From the NCBI GenBank assembly GCA_045633505.1, contig JAZQYK010000083.1, positions 1-34,192 of the forward strand: a stretch of DNA of 34,192 nt. Direction: 5' to 3'. The stretch is from Fimenecus sp045633505 (GTDB taxonomy: Bacteria; Bacillota; Clostridia; Oscillospirales; Acutalibacteraceae). Under the pieces are notes generated by a model. It had not been told where the DNA came from. It saw only the letters and a list, made by a program, of their open reading frames with translations, and did no database searches. Of the stretch, positions 17,926 to 24,071 are shown one piece after another (the first letter of the stretch is position 1; each line of letters opens with the position of its first letter). Made by a program: the position numbers and the translations under genes.

Positions 17926-18424
17926 TTTCACCAAGATATTCACCGTGCTCGGAAATGATTTCGTGCGATGGCAGATTTGAAATTCTGCCGAATTCCTTCA
18001 TTAAGTGAAAAAGCCGTTTGTGTTTCGGGCTAAGAGATAAATAATAGAAGTCGTTATATTTATAAATTTTGCTTTCGGCTTTGTTATGACAGGTTTTTTC
18101 GGATAAAGAAATCACGTCAAGCAAATTGTCAACGTTTTCTGTCATATACCAGAAGGTATCAAGGCTTTTCAGCTTGTACCGTTGCTTTTTGTTTGCAGAA
18201 AAGGTAAAAATGAAGAAGCAACCTCCGTCGTTTGTGGGTAAGGCTTCAACGGTGATTTTGCCTTTAGTGTCCGCCTTGTGAGGAATTTTCTTTAAAATTT
18301 TCTTTACGGCGGTGCCGGTTGATTCTTTATTATCGAAAGAGTCGTATGTAAGACTAAGATTTTTCATATCTTCACAAGTCAGTTCAACTAACATTATATT
18401 GTTATTAAGCGTTTCGTAATTCAT
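17915..18424 (-). CDS. mecA: MecA-like adaptor protein for ClpC
   Basis: MecA-family adaptors deliver substrates to the ClpC unfoldase of ClpCP; in Bacillus they control competence, and in Clostridia the targets are largely unknown. The 169-residue protein has the two-part layout of the family. An N-terminal domain starts with a short strand followed by LTCEDMKNLSLTYDSF. A C-terminal domain shows GGCFFIFTFS, DLLDVISLSE, SKIYKYNDFYYLSL and a final EHGEYLGEIRF. It is shorter than Bacillus MecA (about 218 residues). A near-perfect AAGGAGGT ribosome site and a promoter precede it. Its last 11 bases overlap the convergent rpe 3' end, with no terminator visible. Confidence 0.82.
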   Translation of the reverse strand: MNYETLNNNIMLVELTCEDMKNLSLTYDSFDNKESTGTAVKKILKKIPHKADTKGKITVEALPTNDGGCFFIFTFSANKKQRYKLKSLDTFWYMTENVDNLLDVISLSEKTCHNKAESKIYKYNDFYYLSLSPKHKRLFHLMKEFGRISNLPSHEIISEHGEYLGEIRF

Positions 18425-18444
18425 TGAAATTACCTCCTTAATTC

Positions 18445-18473
18445 ATAATATTACAAGGACTGGCAGTGTGCAA
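18445..18473 (-). promoter_or_regulatory. SigA-type promoter for mecA
   Basis: On the minus strand TTGCAC (18473-18468), a 17-bp spacer and TATTAT (18450-18445) precede mecA by 21 bases. I see no clear partner promoter for the divergent operon starting at 18507. Confidence 0.65.
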
Positions 18474-18506
18474 TAAATAAATATTGGAAAAAGCGAGGAA
18501 AAAGTT

Positions 18507-19652
18507 TTGACCAATCAACAAATAACACAAAAACCACAAGATTTAACAGAAATGCGTAGTCTGATGAAAGATTATGCTATAATGCTTACCGCACCTTTTG
18601 CCGTTGCGGTGCTTCACTATGGAATAACGGCAGTTGTATTTGCATTGATTTCAGTTGTTACCTGCGTTGTTTGTCGAAAAATCGGTGAAAAAATACTCGG
18701 TTGTGATTTTTCATCGAGAGATTTTTCAAGCTGGGTAATAGGTGTAAGTTTTGCTTTGCTTTTGCCATCGACTGCACAGTGGTGGATGGTTGTGGCAGGC
18801 GCGGCGTTTGCAATTACAGTTTGCGTGCTTCCGTTCGGTAAAACCGCAAATTCACCGTTCGTACCTACTGCGGCGGCAATCAGCTTCGTAACGCTTTGTT
18901 GGCCTGAAAGAATGTCCGAGTTTTCTCAGACAGGGCTGTCGTTGAGCAAAATGCTCATTCAAGGCAATTCAATAGGTAACAATGCGGTGGCAATTTTTGA
19001 AGCATTAACCGGCAGTGTGCCGTCAGCAATCGGCGCAGGCTGTGGAATAGCGCTTTTAGGCGCTCTTGTGTTTTTAGCTATCCGTCACCCTAAAAATGCA
19101 CTTTCGGCAGGTACGTTTTTACTTGCAGTTGTTATAATGGCAATTCTTTTTCCGAGAGTCAGCACGGGACGGTTTGTTTCGGTTATAATGGAGCTTTGTG
19201 CGGGAAAAATGATTTTTGCCGCTGTGTTTTTTATGACCTATCCTTCAGTGCTTCCGCAGAGAACGGTTGCTCGCGGTGTCTGGGGCTTTGCAGGTGGAAT
19301 AATCTGTATGCTGATGAGATATTTCGGCGCTTTGGAGGAGCCTGTTTGCTTTGGTATTCTCATTATTTGCGCTTGTACGGAATTAGCAGACAAAATTCCT
19401 CTTACGAAGAAAGAAAAAGCAGGTGCCGAACCAAAAGAAGAAATTGAGATTGTTGAAACCGTCGTGCCTGACGAGGTTCTCAGCGAAATTCCCGATGCTC
19501 CTGAAAACGAAGAAGCTGAAGAAAAAACGGAAGAACCTGTAACGGAAACGGTTACGGTTGAAAGTGACTCTTTGGAGGCAGTTGTTGCAGAAGAAAATAC
19601 AATAGATGAAACGGAAAACGTTTTTAATATGGGAGGTGACGGTGATGAGTGA
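18507..19652 (+). CDS. RnfD/NqrB-like membrane protein with altered flavinylation motif
   Basis: This 381-residue polytopic protein resembles RnfD, the subunit of the Rnf ferredoxin:NAD+ oxidoreductase that normally carries covalent FMN. About ten membrane segments span residues 25-305. The region GSVPSAIGAGCGIALLGAL matches the RnfD GNxxGxIGExSxxALLxGG block. Where RnfD has (S/T)GAT, flavinylated on Thr, this protein reads T142-G143-L144-S145. A cytoplasmic, strongly acidic tail (about 315-381) is not usual. The start is TTG, six bases after GAGGAA. The 3' end overlaps the RnfE-like start by eight bases. No RnfB, RnfC or RnfG gene is nearby. Homology is fairly clear; electron transfer is doubtful. 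Confidence 0.8.
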   Translation: MTNQQITQKPQDLTEMRSLMKDYAIMLTAPFAVAVLHYGITAVVFALISVVTCVVCRKIGEKILGCDFSSRDFSSWVIGVSFALLLPSTAQWWMVVAGAAFAITVCVLPFGKTANSPFVPTAAAISFVTLCWPERMSEFSQTGLSLSKMLIQGNSIGNNAVAIFEALTGSVPSAIGAGCGIALLGALVFLAIRHPKNALSAGTFLLAVVIMAILFPRVSTGRFVSVIMELCAGKMIFAAVFFMTYPSVLPQRTVARGVWGFAGGIICMLMRYFGALEEPVCFGILIICACTELADKIPLTKKEKAGAEPKEEIEIVETVVPDEVLSEIPDAPENEEAEEKTEEPVTETVTVESDSLEAVVAEENTIDETENVFNMGGDGDE

Positions 19653-20631
19653 TAACTCAAAAGTGTTTAAACGCATCAGAACCAGCGCCGTCGTTAAAAA
19701 TCCCCTGCTTTTTGAGGCAGTCGGACTTTGTCCCGTGGTTGCGATTACTCAATCCTTGCAACTTGCCGTATTTCTTGCGGTTGTTACTGCAATTGAAATG
19801 ATTGTTTGCGAGGTGTTGGCATCTCTCTTGCTTAAAAATATTCGCCGATATTGGCGCGTTGCACTTTACGTGCTTTTCGGTGTGGGTGTTATTTTCCCGA
19901 TTACATATCTTGCTAAACGGTTTTTCCCTGAAATGTCAATAAATCTTGGCGTTTATCTGCCTTTGATGGCGGTTAACTCTCTTGTGGCACTTCATTGTGA
20001 AAGAGTTGCGGTTACAAATAATATTAAAAACAGCCTTATTGATGCAGTTGCCGCTTCTATGAGCTACGGTGCAGTTGCAATTGTAACGGGACTTTGCCGA
20101 GAAATTCTTGCAAAAGGTACAATCGGCGGCATTGATTTAGGACTCGAAGTGACTTTCCCTGCGCTTTTAACTCCATTCGGCGGATTGGTGATTATCGGTT
20201 TTATGGCGGCGGGATTTAAGGCGGTTATCAACGCAAGATATCCTGAAGAATCACCCGACAGAGCTTTTGACACGTCTGAGGTTACCCGTTCGGTGCGCGG
20301 CTCTTGGCGTGAGCTTATGAAGGACGAGCTTGACCCGTTCTCTTTTGGAACAGAAACGGCGTTTAACCGTATCCGCAAAGAGAAAAAAGCGGAAAAGAAA
20401 GTCGAAACAGCAGACGAAAAGCCTGAAAAACCGAAAAAGCAAAAGGCAAATAAACCTTCAAGGATAAAGAAATCTGTTGAAGCAGCAAAAAGAGAACCAA
20501 GAGTTCGGCCAAATGACGAACGGACTTATCTTGACGATTTCTCCGATATGCTTTCAGAACTTGAGGAATATAAAAACCGTCCTGAAGAAAACGTTGAAAA
20601 GGAAGAAGCAAAGGAAGGTGAGGAACAATGA
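19645..20631 (+). CDS. RnfE/NqrD-like membrane protein with long charged C-terminal tail
   Basis: RnfE and RnfA are paralogous six-helix subunits that form the membrane core of Rnf and hold a [2Fe-2S] cluster between them. The start is ATG 19645, preceded by GGAGGTGA; a longer in-frame start at 19606 has no ribosome site. Residues 1-215 match RnfE: NPLLFEAVGLCPVVAIT with C29 retained, LGVYLPLMAVNS, and the LCREILAKGT motif. The second ligand Cys of the canonical VNC is S112 here, although C118 lies six residues on. A tail of about 110 residues, first Lys-rich and then acidic, roughly half again the normal length, follows the last helix. It overlaps rnfA-like by four bases (ATGA). Confidence 0.85.
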   Translation: MSDNSKVFKRIRTSAVVKNPLLFEAVGLCPVVAITQSLQLAVFLAVVTAIEMIVCEVLASLLLKNIRRYWRVALYVLFGVGVIFPITYLAKRFFPEMSINLGVYLPLMAVNSLVALHCERVAVTNNIKNSLIDAVAASMSYGAVAIVTGLCREILAKGTIGGIDLGLEVTFPALLTPFGGLVIIGFMAAGFKAVINARYPEESPDRAFDTSEVTRSVRGSWRELMKDELDPFSFGTETAFNRIRKEKKAEKKVETADEKPEKPKKQKANKPSRIKKSVEAAKREPRVRPNDERTYLDDFSDMLSELEEYKNRPEENVEKEEAKEGEEQ

Positions 20632-21221
20632 CTATGTTTTTAGAGCTTGTTTCCGCCGCTTTCTACGTAATGCTTTTCCAAAATCTTATTTTCAACGGCG
20701 GATACGGTATCAGCGAAGCGGTGCGAATGAGCGCAAAGCCCCGTCAGTTAGTACCAATGGCAATTTTTATCACTTATTTTTCCACTTTGGTTTCGATTTT
20801 CTGTGTGTTGCTTGATAAAATTCCCGTAATTAACGGACTTGACGAAATGATGCACGGAATAATTTTTATTGCAGTTGTCGGTGTGCTTTATATGGCGACG
20901 GTTTCGGTTGTCCTGATTTCAGGCAAGGCTTCTCCGAGAACGGTAAGAAGAATTGGTATTGCCGCGTTTAATACACTTGTGTTTGCCGTACCGCTTATTA
21001 ACCATCGCTCCGCATTTACGGTTTTTGAAGCGATTGGCGCAGGTATCGGCGCAGGCGTAGCGTTTATAATTGCGGTTATACTAATAAATAGCGGTCTGAA
21101 AAGACTTGAAATGAACAAATCAATTCCAAAATGCTTTAAGGGTACTCCGGCATTGTTTATCTACGTTGCGTTACTCTCTTTAGCGTTTATTGGAATATCA
21201 GGAAATTCGGTGTTTATTTAA
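20628..21221 (+). CDS. RnfA/NqrE-like membrane protein lacking both cluster cysteines
   Basis: This 197-residue, six-helix protein has the length and topology of RnfA. The C-terminal segment FKGTPALFIYVALLSLAFIGISG aligns closely with the RnfA end (FRGxxxALxxAGLMSLAFMGFSG). At the two positions where RnfA binds the [2Fe-2S] cluster, the canonical GLCPFMGVS reads FNGGYGIS (Cys replaced by N23) and TNC reads F-N-T (T116). The A half of the cluster site is therefore gone, although the fold seems kept. The ribosome site is AAGGTGAGG. The stop shares one base with the next start (TAATG). It was presumably kept as a partner of the RnfE-like protein. Confidence 0.8.
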   Translation: MTMFLELVSAAFYVMLFQNLIFNGGYGISEAVRMSAKPRQLVPMAIFITYFSTLVSIFCVLLDKIPVINGLDEMMHGIIFIAVVGVLYMATVSVVLISGKASPRTVRRIGIAAFNTLVFAVPLINHRSAFTVFEAIGAGIGAGVAFIIAVILINSGLKRLEMNKSIPKCFKGTPALFIYVALLSLAFIGISGNSVFI

Positions 21222-22339
21222 TGACAAAAAACGATTGGACCTCTCGCAGATTAAAGGGTTATTACAAATTTTCAAAAAAATATCCTTCGCGAAATGCGGA
21301 AAGCTATGCAATTGGTGAAAGCCGCAAAATGAAGAAAAAAGAACGGATAAGAAAAATTTTCTTTGCCGTTGCGTTGTGTTGCCTTTTTGCCGCAACCTTT
21401 ATCGGTGTTGCGGTGAGTCTTGATTTGTCAAAAAGACCTTTGGAAAACGGCAATCAGAGTGAAGAACCCATTATAAGCGTTGACAATCTCGGCACAATCC
21501 GTGCGGTTTATATTGAAAACACTATGCTGGGTGAAATTTCAGATTTATCAAAGGAACTGAAAAACGCAAAGCAAAACGGATTTAACGCGGTTATGCTTGA
21601 TTTTAAAACTCAAGAGGGTTATCTTCTTTATAACTCCTCAACGGGTGGGTACAATGCCGTTGACAACGTGGTAATTGACAAAATCAAATCAGAGGGATTT
21701 ATTCTTATTGCAAGAGTTTATTGCTTTGAGGACACTCTTGCACCTCAAAGGCTTGGCGCTTACGTCTATGAAAATGCGGAAAAGACAAAAATCTGGTTTG
21801 ATGCTCCCGCAATAAACGGCGGCAGAGTGTGGCTTGACCCCACAAATCAGAAGTCAGTCAATTATCTTTGCGACATCGTTGAAGAGGTTGCAAATACGGG
21901 TGCTGATTGCATATATCTTGAGTCCGTAGAATTCCCTGAGGCAAGAGACGGCGCTGTTCCCGTTTATTCAGCCGACGACACCTTGCTTAACCGAAATCTC
22001 ATACTTTTACAATTTATCGAAAACGCTGTTAAAGAGGCAGGAAGATGCCCTGTAATAATCGGTATGGGTTTAGAGGGCGCTGACGGTGGCAATCAGGAAA
22101 AATGGGGCGGAACACTTTTTGATACTGCCGCATCAATTTGTTCTCCGATGCTCACTCCGCCAGAAAGCAGTGATTATATTGAATATATTGAGAACAATTA
22201 TATCGTTATGAATGACCGTGTGAAGAATAATTTTTCCACGATAAAAGTTGTTCCCACAGTTAAAAATCAGGGCGAAGACGTGAATTTTTATGACAAACTC
22301 AGCAAAAGTTCCGCAGAAAGCTATATAATTATTCCTTGA
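21221..22339 (+). CDS. Membrane-anchored putative glycoside-hydrolase-like (DUF4015/GHL) protein
   Basis: This 372-residue protein has a basic cytoplasmic N-terminus (about 1-42), one membrane segment (about 43-65) and an extracellular domain resembling the putative glycosyl hydrolase domain DUF4015. Features are IRAVYIENTMLG, FNAVMLDFKTQEGYLLY, an ILIARVYCFED strand, WLDPTNQKSVNYLCDIVEE and GADCIYLESVEFPEARDG. The last corresponds to the DEIQFDYxRFP stretch of the family, with the FD-Y part changed to LES. It may therefore bind rather than cleave glycans. It is translationally coupled to the RnfA-like gene, so its product is expected to work with the Rnf-like membrane core. No true terminator is evident after it. 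The family assignment is by recalled motifs. Confidence 0.68.
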   Translation: MTKNDWTSRRLKGYYKFSKKYPSRNAESYAIGESRKMKKKERIRKIFFAVALCCLFAATFIGVAVSLDLSKRPLENGNQSEEPIISVDNLGTIRAVYIENTMLGEISDLSKELKNAKQNGFNAVMLDFKTQEGYLLYNSSTGGYNAVDNVVIDKIKSEGFILIARVYCFEDTLAPQRLGAYVYENAEKTKIWFDAPAINGGRVWLDPTNQKSVNYLCDIVEEVANTGADCIYLESVEFPEARDGAVPVYSADDTLLNRNLILLQFIENAVKEAGRCPVIIGMGLEGADGGNQEKWGGTLFDTAASICSPMLTPPESSDYIEYIENNYIVMNDRVKNNFSTIKVVPTVKNQGEDVNFYDKLSKSSAESYIIIP

Positions 22340-22353
22340 TTTTAGAAAAAGAC

Positions 22354-22382
22354 TTGAAATACAATGAATTTTATTGTATTAT
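22354..22382 (+). promoter_or_regulatory. SigA-type promoter for efp
   Basis: TTGAAA (22354-22359), a 17-bp spacer and TATTAT (22377-22382) lie 39 bases before the efp ATG. Confidence 0.72.
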
Positions 22383-22421
22383 TTATAGTGTATTAAAACA
22401 AAAAACGGAGGTATAATACCT

Positions 22422-22979
22422 ATGGTATCAGCAGGTGATTTCAGAAACGGCGTAACATTTGAAATGGATGGCAACGTATTCCAAATCGTTGAATTCCAGC
22501 ACGTTAAACCCGGTAAGGGCGCTGCTTTCGTGAGAGCAAAAATTAAGAACGTTATTTCAGGCGGTGTTGTTGAAAGAACATTCAACCCAACTGAAAAGTA
22601 TCCAACAGCAGTCATTGAAAGAAAAGATATGGAATATTCATACAATGACGGCGGTCTTTACTACTTTATGGACCAGGAATCTTACGAGCTTGTTCCAATT
22701 AACGAATCAGACCTTGGTGACAACTTCAAATTCGTTAAGGAAAATATGGTTTGTAAAATTCTTTCATATAAGGGTAACGTTTTCGGTGTTGAACCGCCAA
22801 CATTCGTAACTCTTCAGGTTACACAGACTGACCCGGGCTTCAAGGGTGACACAGCTACTAATGCTACAAAGCCAGCTACTCTTGAAACAGGTGCAGAGGT
22901 TAAGGTTCCGCTTTTCATTGATGAAGGTGAAATGATTAACATTGATACTCGTACAGGCGAGTATATGTCAAGAGCATAA
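22422..22979 (+). CDS. efp: Translation elongation factor P
   Basis: EF-P binds between the ribosomal P and E sites and relieves stalling at polyproline stretches. The 185-residue, three-domain protein is of normal length. The N-terminal KOW-like domain carries HVKPGKGAAFVR with K32 at the loop tip, the residue modified post-translationally in many bacteria. The QVTQTDPGFKGDTA segment and the IDTRTGEYMSRA end are typical. An ACGGAGGT ribosome site and a promoter precede it. It is followed after 33 bases, without a terminator, by a Cys/Asp-rich zinc-ribbon gene, probably in the same transcript. The LRR protein linker with PDTPDEP units lacks consecutive prolines and would not be an obvious client. 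Confidence 0.97.
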   Translation: MVSAGDFRNGVTFEMDGNVFQIVEFQHVKPGKGAAFVRAKIKNVISGGVVERTFNPTEKYPTAVIERKDMEYSYNDGGLYYFMDQESYELVPINESDLGDNFKFVKENMVCKILSYKGNVFGVEPPTFVTLQVTQTDPGFKGDTATNATKPATLETGAEVKVPLFIDEGEMINIDTRTGEYMSRA

Positions 22980-23012
22980 TTATTCGTGCTTTAACATCAT
23001 AGGAGGTATATT

Positions 23013-23441
23013 ATGATGACAGTAACAGAAAAAGTTGCATATCTCAAGGGCCTTGTTGAAGGACTTGATTTTGACAAAGACGACAAAGAAACAAAAGTAA
23101 TCAACGCAGTGCTTGACGTTCTTGAGGACCTTGCTCTTGCAGTAAGCGACCTTGATGACGAAATGGTGCTTGTTACTGAACAGCTTGATGCTGTTGACGA
23201 AGATTTGGCAGACCTTGAAGAAATCTTCTATGACGAATGTGATGATTGTGACTGTGATTGTGACGATTGTTGCGATTGTGACGAAGATATGTATGAGGTT
23301 GAGTGTCCAAACTGCGGCGAAATGATTTACTTCGACGAAGAAATCATTCTCGACGGTGAAGCAGAATGTCCTGCTTGCGGTGAAGTTCTTGAATTTGACT
23401 GCGATTGTGATTGCGACTGCTGTGCAGAGGACGAAGAATAA
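23013..23441 (+). CDS. Cys/Asp-rich zinc-ribbon protein, CD1247 N-terminal-domain type
   Basis: This 142-residue acidic protein resembles the uncharacterised clostridial family named after C. difficile CD1247. The N-terminal helical part (about 1-73) starts with TEKVAYLKGLVEGLDFD and is likely a coiled coil. Seven cysteines between C76 and C89 alternate with aspartates (C-D-C-D type). A zinc ribbon is formed by C98/C101 and C119/C122 (CPNCG and CPACG). A second Cys/Asp run (C130-C137) follows. That makes 16 cysteines, all in the C-terminal half. Metal binding beyond one zinc is likely but unproven. GGAGGT precedes two successive ATGs (23013, 23016). It shares the efp transcript and ends at a terminator. 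Function unknown. Confidence 0.75.
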   Translation: MMTVTEKVAYLKGLVEGLDFDKDDKETKVINAVLDVLEDLALAVSDLDDEMVLVTEQLDAVDEDLADLEEIFYDECDDCDCDCDDCCDCDEDMYEVECPNCGEMIYFDEEIILDGEAECPACGEVLEFDCDCDCDCCAEDEE

Positions 23442-23462
23442 TTCGTTTTATTTAAAAAAATT

Positions 23463-23498
23463 AGAACTGCCTTTGAAGTCAAGGGCAGTTCTTTTTTT
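23463..23498. terminator. Bidirectional Rho-independent terminator
   Basis: A 9-bp stem (AGAACTGCC / GGCAGTTCT) is flanked by seven T on the plus side and by a run of A upstream that reads as T on the minus strand. It serves both the efp operon and the minus-strand gene ending at 23523. Confidence 0.9.
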
Positions 23499-23522
23499 GT
23501 TTGCTGATTAACTTTAAAATTT

Positions 23523-24059
23523 TTATCCGACTTTTGTCAGCTCAATTTTTTCTCCGTCTAAATATAACGTGTTTTCTTCAAGACGGTAGGTGAGCTGTTG
23601 CTCGGTAGTTTTGCCGTCTTCAAGGAAATAAAGGCTTCCGTCTTCAACGCGCCAAGCACCTGCACCTGCTTCTTCAAGATAATAGGTCTTTAAATTCTTA
23701 ATATCTTCTTCAACGCAGGACTGCTTGAAGTCCTCGGCAGAGTCATATCCACCGGCTTTATAATGCTCGTCATTAAAGTTGGTTACGTTAAGATAAATAT
23801 CATACATATCCAACAATGATGCGGTAGTTTTCTCCTCATCAAGCGCCCAACGGTATCTGCCTTCGGTCAACACCAATCTTTCCGTCAACTCAAAGGTGAG
23901 GTTTTGGTCGTATTGCTTTTCGGATGTGCGGCTCCACATTCCGATAAGCGCCCGTTCTTCCTTGCTGTCGGCGATAACCCAGATGGCGATAATTACACCA
24001 ATAAGAACAACGGCCAACAATATTTTAATTATCATTTTTTTAATATTCTTTTTCTTCAT
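23523..24059 (-). CDS. Small membrane-anchored protein of unknown function
   Basis: I do not recognise a named family. The 178-residue protein has a Lys-rich start, one membrane segment (about 10-29) and an extracellular domain. GMWSRTSEKQY followed by repeated WRVEDGSLYFLEDGK and RLEENTLYLDGEKI strands suggests a small beta-barrel of the lipocalin-like kind found in clostridial exported proteins. The central part (about 70-135) looks helical and acidic. It lies 12 bases after the secreted lipase-like gene and is probably translated from the same message, hinting at a joint envelope role. The ribosome site is AAGGAC. The gene ends at the shared bidirectional terminator. Confidence 0.7.
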   Translation of the reverse strand: MKKKNIKKMIIKILLAVVLIGVIIAIWVIADSKEERALIGMWSRTSEKQYDQNLTFELTERLVLTEGRYRWALDEEKTTASLLDMYDIYLNVTNFNDEHYKAGGYDSAEDFKQSCVEEDIKNLKTYYLEEAGAGAWRVEDGSLYFLEDGKTTEQQLTYRLEENTLYLDGEKIELTKVG

Positions 24060-24071
24060 TATAAAAAGTCC

